From Virgisporangium aliadipatigenens (GTDB lineage: Bacteria > Actinomycetota > Actinomycetes > Mycobacteriales > Micromonosporaceae), in assembly GCF_016863615.1 (NCBI RefSeq), contig NZ_BOPF01000004.1, forward strand, positions 1-64,000: DNA of 64,000 bases, in the 5' to 3' direction. Each line of letters begins with the position of its first letter. The first letter of the stretch is position 1. Positions 26,447-35,068 of this stretch are shown here, one piece after another. The position numbers and the translations under genes were made by a program. Below the pieces are notes generated by a model. That model was not told the DNA's origin and did not search any database. It saw nothing but the letters and a program-made list of their open reading frames with translations.

Positions 26447-28033
26447 ATGCGTAGATATGTGGCGTTGCTCGCGGCGCTGGCCCTCGTCGGCGGCTGCACC
26501 GCGGACCCCGCGGACACCACCCCGGAGAAGCAGAGCCCGGGCGGCGTCCTGCGCGTGCTCGCCGGCAGCGAACTCGCCGACCTCGAACAGCCGATCCTGA
26601 AGGACGTCGAGAAGGCCACCGGCATCACCGTCCGGCTCACCTACACCGGCACCCTGGACGGGGTGGAACAGGTCTCCTCCGGCGCCGCCGGGAAGAACTT
26701 CGACGCGATCTGGTTCTCCTCGAACCGCTACCTCGAACTCCAGGACGGCGCCAACGGGAAGATCGGCACCTCGACGAAGGTGATGTCCTCGCCGGTGATC
26801 CTGGGCCTGCGCACCGCCCAGGCGCGCGAACTGGGCTGGGACGCCAAGCGGCCGACCTGGAAGGAGATCGCCGACGCGGCGGCCGCGAAGAAGTTCACCT
26901 ACGGGATGACCAATCCGGCGGCGTCCAACTCCGGCTTCTCCGCTCTCGTCGGCGCGGCCTCGGCCCTGTCCGGCGCCACCACGGCCCTGAACGACGAGCA
27001 GGTCCGCGCCGTCACCCCGCAGCTGCAGGGCTTCTTCTCGGCACAGGTGCTGACGTCGGGCTCCTCCGGCTGGCTCGCGGACGCGTTCAAGGCGCGCCCG
27101 GACGTGACCGGCTTGATCAACTACGAGTCCGTGCTCATGAACCTGAAGCAGCAGGGCACCGACCTGACGCTGGTGTACCCGAGCGACGGCGTCGTCACGG
27201 CGGACTACCCGCTGACCGTGCTGGAGAGCGCCGATCAGGCCGCCAAGGACAGGTACCGCAGGGTCGCCGACTATCTGCGCCGCGACGATGTGCAGAAGAA
27301 GCTCGCCGGCCCGGTGAACCGCCGGCCGGTGACCGCGTCCGCCGCCGAGCCGGAGAAGTTCCCGGGGTCGCTGGTGGAACTGCCGTTCCCGGTGAAGCTG
27401 GCGACCGCCGACGCACTGATCGACTCGTACATGAACACGCTGCGCCGGGCGCCCCGCACGCTGTACGTGCTGGACCTCTCCGGCTCGATGCAGGGAGAAC
27501 GGCTGGCCAAGCTCAAGGCGGCGATGAACGCCCTCACCGGCCAGGACAACTCGCTCTCCGGCCGCTTCTCCAAGTTCGCCGGGCGGGAACAGGTGTTGCT
27601 GATCCCGTTCAGCGGCAAGGTGAAGCCGACGATGCGCTATCAAGTTCCCGCGGAGAACCCCGCCACGGAGCTGGGCCGGATCAGGAACGCCGTCGACGGG
27701 TTCCAGGCCGACGGGGACACCGCCATCTACGACGCCCTGATCACCGGCTACACCGAGGCGGCCACGGAGATCGCGAAGGATCCGAGCCGGTTCACCACGA
27801 TCGTGCTGCTCACCGACGGGGCGAAGACGGCCGGGCGGGACCTGGCGGCGTTCAAGCGGCATCTCGACGGCCTGACCGGCGACGTGCGGCGGGTGCCGGT
27901 CTTCCCGGTGCTCTTCGGCGAGTCGACGGTGGCCGACATGGAGGAGGTCGCCCGGGTCACCGGCGGCCGGACCTTCGACGGGCGGCAGGAGTCCCTGCAG
28001 GCGGTGTTCAAGGAGATCCGTGGATATCAGTAG
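26447..28033 (+). CDS. Lipoprotein with substrate-binding domain and VWA domain
   Basis: 528 aa. A type II signal ends at LALVGGC (lipid-modified Cys 17). Residues about 35-310 resemble an extracellular solute-binding fold, and 330-528 form a von Willebrand A domain with MIDAS motifs DLSGS (near 343), a Thr in DTAIYDALI, and Asp in LLTDG. The fusion on the cell surface would bind a ligand and, via a metal-dependent adhesion site, another protein. Cotranscribed with 25358 and overlapping 28020 by 14 bases. ATG 26447 is preceded by GAGGAGC. Related 'substrate-binding and VWA' genes occur in other actinomycetes near tellurite-type (TelA) genes, but no TelA gene lies here. Confidence 0.88.
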   Translation: MRRYVALLAALALVGGCTADPADTTPEKQSPGGVLRVLAGSELADLEQPILKDVEKATGITVRLTYTGTLDGVEQVSSGAAGKNFDAIWFSSNRYLELQDGANGKIGTSTKVMSSPVILGLRTAQARELGWDAKRPTWKEIADAAAAKKFTYGMTNPAASNSGFSALVGAASALSGATTALNDEQVRAVTPQLQGFFSAQVLTSGSSGWLADAFKARPDVTGLINYESVLMNLKQQGTDLTLVYPSDGVVTADYPLTVLESADQAAKDRYRRVADYLRRDDVQKKLAGPVNRRPVTASAAEPEKFPGSLVELPFPVKLATADALIDSYMNTLRRAPRTLYVLDLSGSMQGERLAKLKAAMNALTGQDNSLSGRFSKFAGREQVLLIPFSGKVKPTMRYQVPAENPATELGRIRNAVDGFQADGDTAIYDALITGYTEAATEIAKDPSRFTTIVLLTDGAKTAGRDLAAFKRHLDGLTGDVRRVPVFPVLFGESTVADMEEVARVTGGRTFDGRQESLQAVFKEIRGYQ

Positions 28034-28607
28034 ATATCGGCGGTACCTCACCTCGACCCGGCATCTCGTCGGGTGCGGCGGCGCGCTGGTCGGCCTGGTG
28101 ATCGCGATCACCGGGGTGGCCGGCGCGCTCTGGCCGTTGGCGGTCGCGGGCCTCTACGTCGTGGGCGTTCTGCTCGGGCCCCCGGACCGCCGTCCCAGGC
28201 CCGAGAGCATCGGTCCGCGGGAACTGCGTGAGCAGCTGCGCGCCCTGCCCCGTAACCGGTTGCCGGACCGGGCGCGGCGACGGGTGGACGTCATCGCCGC
28301 GATCGTCGACGGGCTGCTGGAGCGCGAGGACGCCCTGACGGCCGACCCGGAGAACTGGTTCGCGGTCGACCGGGCGGTGCGCCAGGACCTGCCGACCACC
28401 GTCGACTCCTATCTCGAACTGCGCCACTGGTACCACGGCCGGCGGCACCTGCCCGGCGTCGACCGGGACATCGGGGCGGAGCTGATGAGCCAGCTGGAGT
28501 CGATCGAGGCGACCCTGACCAGGGTGGCCGAGGACGTGTACGGCGGGCCCGCCCGCTGGATGGTCGAACACGGCCGCCGGCTCGCCGAACGCGCCGAGGA
28601 GGAGTGA
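28020..28607 (+). CDS. Small membrane protein, XpaC-like
   Basis: 195 aa. Two close hydrophobic stretches (about residues 17-50) are followed by a helical cytoplasmic part. The layout is similar to XpaC/YceN-type proteins that sit next to TelA-like toxic-anion genes, but this match is tentative. Its GTG start is within the end of the VWA gene (14-base overlap), so the three genes 25358-28607 form one operon. Converges on a lipoprotein gene beyond a strong terminator. Confidence 0.72.
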   Translation: MDISRYRRYLTSTRHLVGCGGALVGLVIAITGVAGALWPLAVAGLYVVGVLLGPPDRRPRPESIGPRELREQLRALPRNRLPDRARRRVDVIAAIVDGLLEREDALTADPENWFAVDRAVRQDLPTTVDSYLELRHWYHGRRHLPGVDRDIGAELMSQLESIEATLTRVAEDVYGGPARWMVEHGRRLAERAEEE

Positions 28608-28659
28608 ACCGACCGGTGTCGATGCGCGTGTCGTCAGGGCAAGGGGGCAGGGGGAAAGC

Positions 28660-28699
28660 GCCCAGCCCCGGCCGGGGTCGGGACCGGCCGGGGCTGGGC
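28660..28699. terminator. Strong bidirectional terminator hairpin
   Basis: Perfect 16-bp arms (GCCCAGCCCCGGCCGG and its complement) close an 8-base loop. It sits between convergent genes, 52 bases past the 28020 gene and 35 before the lipoprotein stop, so it serves both. Confidence 0.9.
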
Positions 28700-28717
28700 T
28701 TCGGGGGGATCAAGGCT

Positions 28718-28747
28718 TATGAGTTCAGCGACGCTATGAGTTCAGCG
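28718..28747. repeat. Tandem duplication of a gene 3' end including its stop
   Basis: TATGAGTTCAGCG occurs at 28718-28730 and again at 28735-28747, 17 bases apart. The second copy holds the lipoprotein stop codon and last sense codons; the first is downstream of it. Two similar cases occur at 40040 and 41644. Confidence 0.75.
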
Positions 28748-29288
28748 GCACCGTGGCCGTCGCGGTGAGCACCGGCGACGTCGCCGCGGGGCCGTTCCCG
28801 CCGCGGGTGGTGATCCGGTAGGTGTGCGTCTCGGTGCGCTGGCCGCCGCAGCTGAACGGGAACTCCATGGAGCCCTCGGCCTCGTAGTTGCCGTAGCTGC
28901 CCACCTTGTCGGGGTGGTCGACCGAGAGCGCGATCCCGGTGGCGCCGGTGACCTTCCAGCTGATCTCGGCCGGCACGCTGCCCTGGCCGTTCGGGCCGCA
29001 CTTGGGCTGCTTGGTGAGCTTGAAGTAGACGATCTTCGGTGCGCCGGTGCCGGTGTTCGCGGTGGTGCTCGGCCGGCCGCTGCCGGTGCGTTCGCCGGTG
29101 CCGGCGCCCTGGCCGTTGCCGGCGCGGCCCGACGCACTGGCGCTCGCGCTCGGGGAAGCCGCCGCGCTGGAGGGGGCGGGGCTGGGCGCCGTGCCCGCGT
29201 TGCTCTTCGGGCTCTGGCACGCGGCGAGCGCCAGAACGGCCACCGCTCCGCTCGCGGCGATCATGCCGGACCGCACTGCCTTCTTCAT
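28734..29288 (-). CDS. Lipoprotein, Ser/Ala-rich linker plus C-terminal domain
   Basis: 184 aa. N-terminal KKAVRSG start, hydrophobic segment, lipobox LALAAC with Cys 24, then a long Ser/Ala/Gly/Pro linker (residues 25-83) and a beta-rich domain of about 95 residues. The latter contains YFKLTKQPKCG and FPFSCGG; its two Cys could form a disulfide. I do not recognise the domain, although it looks like an immunoglobulin-like fold seen in actinobacterial lipoproteins. Anchored outside the membrane. The 3' end is duplicated in tandem just downstream. Confidence 0.8.
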   Translation of the reverse strand: MKKAVRSGMIAASGAVAVLALAACQSPKSNAGTAPSPAPSSAAASPSASASASGRAGNGQGAGTGERTGSGRPSTTANTGTGAPKIVYFKLTKQPKCGPNGQGSVPAEISWKVTGATGIALSVDHPDKVGSYGNYEAEGSMEFPFSCGGQRTETHTYRITTRGGNGPAATSPVLTATATVPLNS

Positions 29289-29365
29289 CGCTCCGCCTCG
29301 CTTCTATGTGGACTCGCTGTAGGAGTCCGAAGGTAGAAGCGTTGCGGGGCGGCGGAATCACGGGT

Positions 29366-30190
29366 TCATGCCAGGGATCTCCACGAGTCGTAGTGGTGCA
29401 CGGCCACGCCGGCGTACCCGGTCGAGGTGGCGTTCCCGGTGGTGTCGATGCTGGTCAGCGCCCGGTCGAGGGTGGCCGCGCTCATCCCGGAGAACGTGCA
29501 GTGCGCGCACTCGGCCAGCGGCTGGGTCTCGACGGCCAGCCGCGCGGGCTTGCGGGCGGCGGCCGCCCGGGTCAGGAAGTCGCGGCCGATGTCCATGACC
29601 GAGTTGGGGCCGGTGACGGTGTTGCGGTAGCTCATGACCGTGATCGCGTCGACGCGGCTGAGCACCTCGGTGGCGAGGTTCTTCCTGCCGACGGTCAACT
29701 GGCCGAGCCAGAACGGCACGTCGGCCTCGACCCGCTTGGTCGTGGCGGCGGCGAGCTTGCCGAGCAGGTTGAGGTACTGCTGGGCCAGGGTCGCCTGCGC
29801 GGTCTGCCACTCCGGCAGCAGGTAGGGCTCCACGTCCACGTGCACCGCGTCGAAGAGGCCGGTCCCGAGCGCGGCCCGCTGCCAGGCGAGCGCCGCGGCG
29901 TGGTCGGTGGTCCAGGACGTCTCGCCGCCGAGCGCCGCCAGCTTGATCCCGGCCGCTGATGCGCGCTGGCGGAGTTCCCTCAGGTAGGGAACGTCCGGCG
30001 AGGTCGGCACATGGACGAAGATCTCCTTGACGCGGCGCTGCGCGGCGAAGGCGACCGCGTCGACGGCCGACGGCCGGGTCCAGAGCCACATCCCGCGAAC
30101 GTCGGCCGCGGGCGTGGCGGCGTGGGCGGTGCCCGGCACGACGGGAACGAGCGCCCCGACCAGGAGGATCACTAACAGTCGCAAGCGCAT
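29366..30190 (-). CDS. Secreted TIM-barrel-like protein, possible glycoside hydrolase
   Basis: 274 aa with a signal peptide ending at HAAT (cleavage likely after AHA). The mature part has barrel-like strands: GMWLWTRP, EIFVHVPT, LAALGGE, AVHVDVEPYLLP and DAITVMSYRNT. The DVEP acid pair in the middle is where glycosidases of this shape keep a catalytic residue. I cannot assign a GH family. Located next to a lectin-bearing membrane protein on the same strand, which suggests polysaccharide binding or trimming outside the cell. Confidence 0.72.
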   Translation of the reverse strand: MRLRLLVILLVGALVPVVPGTAHAATPAADVRGMWLWTRPSAVDAVAFAAQRRVKEIFVHVPTSPDVPYLRELRQRASAAGIKLAALGGETSWTTDHAAALAWQRAALGTGLFDAVHVDVEPYLLPEWQTAQATLAQQYLNLLGKLAAATTKRVEADVPFWLGQLTVGRKNLATEVLSRVDAITVMSYRNTVTGPNSVMDIGRDFLTRAAAARKPARLAVETQPLAECAHCTFSGMSAATLDRALTSIDTTGNATSTGYAGVAVHHYDSWRSLA

Positions 30191-30224
30191 AACCCATTGT
30201 GCGAACGGGGCTACGGCAGCGACG

Positions 30225-30968
30225 TCACCCGGTCAGCCAGCTCTGGTTGGTGCGCCCGTTGCAAGTGAATTGCTGCAAGGGTGTGCCGGGCGCGGTGCCC
30301 TCGTTGACCACGTCCAGGCATTTGCCCGAGTGCACCACCTGGAACGCGATCCGCCCGTCCGGGCTCGCCGCGAACCGCCACTGCTGGGCCGGCGACTGCG
30401 CGCACGGCTCCAGCACGATCGGCGCGCCGTCGTGGCCCGCCCCGCCGGCGACGCCGAGACACTGCCCGTTGGCCACGTTGACCAGCGCACCAGCCGGCGT
30501 CAGGAACCACCGCTGGGCCGGCGCCCCGCCGCACGCCGCGATCGCCGCCGCGCCACCCGGCCCGGGCTGCCCCGGCGCGAGATCCACGCACAGCCCCGAC
30601 GCGGAACCCTTGATCGCCCCGAGCTGCTGCGGCGCGTTGGGATCGACGGGTGCCGCGCTGGATCGGGACGGCGCGGCGGACGAGGGCCGGGCCGCGCTGG
30701 AGGCCGGCGCGCTCGGCGCACTGCTCGGGGCGGCCGCGCTCGACGGCGACACGTCGTCCAGGGCCGTCTTCGGCGCCGGGCCGGAGAGCGCCTGCAGCGC
30801 CAGCACCCCGCCGACGAACAGCCCCAGGACCAGCACGCCGACGCCGATGAGCAGCAGCGGATCGGGGCGCCTGCGGCGGGCGCCGTAGAGGCCGGGCGAG
30901 GTGTGTTCCTCGCCGCCGCTGCGGTACACCGCGGGGCGCGGCTCATGCGGAGGCGGAGACCCGGTCAC
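30225..30968 (-). CDS. Single-pass membrane protein with extracellular ricin-B lectin domain
   Basis: About 247 aa. A short cytoplasmic Pro/Arg-rich tail, one membrane helix (LLLIGVGVLVLGLFVGGVLAL), a Ser/Ala/Pro linker of about 55 residues and a C-terminal beta-trefoil. The trefoil has repeats around SGLCVDLAPG, GQCLGVAGG, PAQQWRF and SGKCLDVVNE, typical QxW/CLD signs of ricin-B lectins that bind galactose- or xylan-like sugars. GTG 30968 or GTG 30995 could start it. It lies 34 bases from the secreted TIM-barrel gene, same strand. Confidence 0.85.
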   Translation of the reverse strand: MTGSPPPHEPRPAVYRSGGEEHTSPGLYGARRRRPDPLLLIGVGVLVLGLFVGGVLALQALSGPAPKTALDDVSPSSAAAPSSAPSAPASSAARPSSAAPSRSSAAPVDPNAPQQLGAIKGSASGLCVDLAPGQPGPGGAAAIAACGGAPAQRWFLTPAGALVNVANGQCLGVAGGAGHDGAPIVLEPCAQSPAQQWRFAASPDGRIAFQVVHSGKCLDVVNEGTAPGTPLQQFTCNGRTNQSWLTG

Positions 30969-31004
30969 GGCGCCATGATGGCCGATCCGCGCCACCCGCC
31001 GCTA

Positions 31005-31637
31005 TCAGTGGTCGACGCGCAACGCCGGGCGGGTCGGGTGGTCGTAGCGGATCACCGCGTCGGCGAAGAGCGTCGGGTCGACCTCCTCCGCGTACCGCGC
31101 GTACGCGGGCAGCGTCCACCGCTCCTCGGGCGGGGTGCGGCGTTCCAGGGCCGGGGGCGTGAGTACCAGGTGGACGGTGTACTCCAGGGGCAGCCCGGCA
31201 CCGAGCAGCAGCGGCCCGCTGAGCAGAACGACGGCGCGTTCCGGCAGCTCCGTGTAGGGCGCACGGGTCGCGCGGTCCCGCACCGGATCCCAGAACGTCT
31301 CCAGGATCTTGCCGGTGCCGCCCGGCCCCGCCGGATCCAGCACCTCCCGGCGCAGTGCCGAGAGGTCGAACCACGTGTCGTAGAACGCGTCCGGATTGGT
31401 GCGCCCCAGCTCGTACCGGATCGACGCCGGTCGCACGAAGTCCGCCGCCTCCACCAGGAACGCCGCGAGTCCCCGCAGGCGCAACGGGCCGACCAGGGAA
31501 CGGGCCAGCGAGCCCGGGGCGGCGGCCGGCGGCCCGTCGATGCCCACCCGCACGCGTGCGTCGTCGGTGGCCCGTTCGGCGATCGCGTCGGCGAGGTGTT
31601 CGATCATCCGTTCGGGTGATAGCGGCTCATAGCGCAC
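31005..31637 (-). CDS. Uridine-kinase-like protein with degenerate P-loop
   Basis: 210 aa. It matches the uridine kinase group by VRVGIDGPP, YDTWFDLSALRREVLDPAG and the later VVLLSGPLLLGAG, but the normal GxxGxGKS Walker A is replaced by GIDGPPAAAPGSL, with no Lys or Ser/Thr where phosphate and Mg2+ bind. So ATP-dependent kinase activity is doubtful; homologues in the same order carry a similar change, as far as I recall. Possibly a regulatory or substrate-binding paralogue. Divergent from gltA. Confidence 0.75.
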   Translation of the reverse strand: MRYEPLSPERMIEHLADAIAERATDDARVRVGIDGPPAAAPGSLARSLVGPLRLRGLAAFLVEAADFVRPASIRYELGRTNPDAFYDTWFDLSALRREVLDPAGPGGTGKILETFWDPVRDRATRAPYTELPERAVVLLSGPLLLGAGLPLEYTVHLVLTPPALERRTPPEERWTLPAYARYAEEVDPTLFADAVIRYDHPTRPALRVDH

Positions 31638-31760
31638 CCGTCCATCCTGGCGGGTTGTTCAAGATCTCTCGTTTCCGGGGGGCACGCGACATCGGCCGGT
31701 CGGCCGGGGGAGAATGGTCGACAAGCCGCCGACGTACACCCGAACGGGAGCGCTCCGACC

Positions 31761-33044
<1,284 letters not shown>

Positions 33045-33053
33045 ATCGCATTG

Positions 33054-33091
33054 ACATCGCGGGTCGCTCTGAGAAGAGTGACCCGCGATGT
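33054..33091 (+). terminator. Stem-loop at the gltA/MFS junction, covering the next start codon
   Basis: A 12-bp perfect stem (ACATCGCGGGTC / GACCCGCGATGT) extends with five more pairs, one a G-U, to a GAGA tetraloop. It could terminate gltA, but the ATG at 33088 of the MFS gene lies in its right arm, so it may instead control that gene's translation. GTG 33103 is a later start that escapes it. Confidence 0.7.
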
Positions 33092-34389
33092 CCGTTGATA
33101 CGGTGCCTGGCCGCGGGGGCCTGTTCCGCCACGCCGACTTCCGACGGCTCTTCCTCGCGCACGGGGTCTCCCAGCTGGGCGCCCAGGTCACCTACCTGGC
33201 ACTGCCACTGGTGGCGATCACCTATCTGCATGCCAGCACCTTCGAGATCGGCGTGCTCACCACGCTGGAGTCGCTGGCCTTCCTGGTGATCGGGCTGCCG
33301 GCCGGCGCGTGGTGCGACCGGATGCGGCGCCGACGGGTTCTGATCACCACCGATCTCGTCCGGGCCGGCGCCCTGCTGTCCATCCCGGTGGCGGCCGCGC
33401 TCGGCGTGCTGAGCGTCTGGCAGCTCTACACCGTCGTGCTGATCCACGGTGCGTGCACCGTCTTCTTCGACGTGTCGGGGCTGGCGTTCCTGCCGAGCCT
33501 GATCGGGCGCGAGCGCCTCATCGAGGGCAACGGCAAGATGGAGTCCGCGCGGCAGGTCGCGCTGGCCGCCGGCCCGACCCTCGCCGGCTTCCTGGTGGAG
33601 GCGTTGAAGGCGCCGTTCGCGCTGGTCGCCGACGCGGTGAGCTACCTCTGGTCGGCCGCCTGGCTGTCCCGCATCCGCGCGCCGGACGTGCTGCCGCCGC
33701 GGGCCGACCGGCAGCCGCTGCGGGTGGAGATCGCCGAGGGGCTGCGGTTCGTGCTGCGCAACCCGGTGCTGCGGGCGGTCGCCGCGACCGGGGCGATCGC
33801 CGTCGTGGGAATCAGCATCTCGCGCGCGATCCTGGTGCTGTTCCTGGTGCGGCAGCTCGGGCTGACCGCCGGCACGATCGGGCTGCTCTTCTCCGTGGGG
33901 AGCGTCGCCTCGATCGGCGGGGCGATGGTGACCACGCGGCTGGCGCGCCGGCTCGGGGCGCCCCGTGCGCTGATCGGGTTCTGCGGGATCGCCGGTGCCG
34001 GATCGTTGCTGATCCCGCTTACCGGCAACGGCTGGGCGCTCGGTTTCCTCGTCGTCGGCGAGACGCTACAGATGGCGTCGATCGTGGCCTACAACGTCAC
34101 GCAGGTGAGCTATCGGCAGCGCATCTGCCCGGACCATCTGCTCGGCCGGATGAACGCCACGATGCGGTTCCTCATGTGGGGCACGACCCCCGTCGGTGGG
34201 CTGCTCGGCGGGGTGCTCGGCACCGCGATAGGCCTGCGCCCCACGCTCTGGACGGCCGGCGCGCTCCTGGTCGTGGCGACCCTGCCGCTGGTCCTCTCCC
34301 CGCTCGGGCCGGCCGCCGTGCGGGGGGATCGGGAGTTCCTACAGGAGCCCGTGCTCCTCGGCCAGAAGGCAGACGGCGAGCAGGCGTAG
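33088..34389 (+). CDS. MFS transporter (MFS_3 type)
   Basis: 433 aa, about 12 helices. RHADFRRLFLAHGVSQLGAQ at the start, then the loop GAWCDRMRRRRVLIT and FLPSLIGRERLIEGNGKMES match multidrug or macrolide-type exporters. The ATG at 33088 is buried in a stem-loop; GTG 33103 is an alternative that still keeps the first helix. Its last 51 bases overlap the convergent small gene at 34339. Substrate not known. Confidence 0.87.
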   Translation: MSVDTVPGRGGLFRHADFRRLFLAHGVSQLGAQVTYLALPLVAITYLHASTFEIGVLTTLESLAFLVIGLPAGAWCDRMRRRRVLITTDLVRAGALLSIPVAAALGVLSVWQLYTVVLIHGACTVFFDVSGLAFLPSLIGRERLIEGNGKMESARQVALAAGPTLAGFLVEALKAPFALVADAVSYLWSAAWLSRIRAPDVLPPRADRQPLRVEIAEGLRFVLRNPVLRAVAATGAIAVVGISISRAILVLFLVRQLGLTAGTIGLLFSVGSVASIGGAMVTTRLARRLGAPRALIGFCGIAGAGSLLIPLTGNGWALGFLVVGETLQMASIVAYNVTQVSYRQRICPDHLLGRMNATMRFLMWGTTPVGGLLGGVLGTAIGLRPTLWTAGALLVVATLPLVLSPLGPAAVRGDREFLQEPVLLGQKADGEQA

Positions 34390-34677
34390 CACGGTGGCGT
34401 CGGCGCGCGCCCAGTCGAGCCCGGCGGAGTTCTCCGGCAGGGTGTAGCCGCAGCGGGTCTGCGCCGCCAGCACGGAACGGGCGTACGAGGCGAGCGAGAC
34501 GATGCTGATCTCGCGGTCGGCGGCCCGCAGGGACTCACGGACAGTGGCGGCGTGCTGGTCCACGGCGGCCAGCAGGCCGGGGTTGCGCAGGGCGGCGACC
34601 AGCCCGTCAACGCCCACCTGGGCCATGAGCTGGTCGAGAACGGCGTGGGCGGTAAGAACCCGGGCTGAGTGCGTCAT
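34339..34677 (-). CDS. Small helical protein, DUF6401-like
   Basis: 112 aa, all-helical, no membrane segment or signal. Sections AALRNPGLLAAVDQHAATVRESL and LASYARSVLAAQTRCGYTLPE resemble what I remember of the DUF6401 proteins found near actinobacterial biosynthetic genes; this match is tentative. I start at ATG 34677, the first codon with a good context; a 7-codon longer frame is possible. Overlaps the convergent MFS gene by 51 bases. Confidence 0.6.
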   Translation of the reverse strand: MTHSARVLTAHAVLDQLMAQVGVDGLVAALRNPGLLAAVDQHAATVRESLRAADREISIVSLASYARSVLAAQTRCGYTLPENSAGLDWARADATVLRLLAVCLLAEEHGLL

Positions 34678-34730
34678 GAGGAAACCGTAGGGGCGCATGG
34701 CCCCGGCATACCCCTGAGCAACCGTCCCGC

Positions 34731-34762
34731 ACTCACGGATGCACCGATTCGCAACCGTGAGT
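34731..34762. terminator. Stem-loop after the small lipoprotein gene
   Basis: ACTCACGG and CCGTGAGT, perfect 8-bp arms around a 16-base loop. It lies 14 bases downstream of the lipoprotein stop on the minus strand and before the next gene, so a terminator or an operator of the small helical gene are both possible. Confidence 0.45.
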
Positions 34763-34775
34763 CCCGCCGATTCGG

Positions 34776-34991
34776 TCAGCCGACCCCATTTTCCCTGGTC
34801 AAGGGCACTTCTGAGGCGCCGATCATCCCGTCGTCGGGCGCCTCTTCGTGAAAGATTCCCACCTGTTCAGGGGATGTCGACGGGCCGGGAACGCTGGGCG
34901 CCGGCGCCGGCGACGTTCCCCCGGAGGGAGCCGAACAGGCGGCCAGGGCGGCCGCGGCGACAACGGTGACAAAGACGAGAGCCCCGCGCAT
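34776..34991 (-). CDS. Very small lipoprotein
   Basis: 71 aa. Signal with hydrophobic core and lipobox ALAAC (Cys near 19), followed by only about 50 residues rich in Pro, Ser and acidic amino acids; no fold is recognisable. ATG 34991 is chosen because the signal begins there; the frame extends 8 residues upstream. Divergent from the GCS2 gene, with starts 77 bases apart. Confidence 0.65.
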   Translation of the reverse strand: MRGALVFVTVVAAAALAACSAPSGGTSPAPAPSVPGPSTSPEQVGIFHEEAPDDGMIGASEVPLTRENGVG

Positions 34992-35068
34992 CTGTCCATT
35001 ATGGTGCTCTTTCAACTACCGTGAGTCACGTCGCGGGAAGTGGGAAAGAAGAGGGGGGAGGTGAACCA

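Noticed and set aside
25367-28111. A 914-residue minus-strand frame opposite the substrate-binding/VWA genes
   Set aside because: Composition is Arg/Gly/His/Gln-rich with no domain, the usual antisense shadow in GC-rich DNA.
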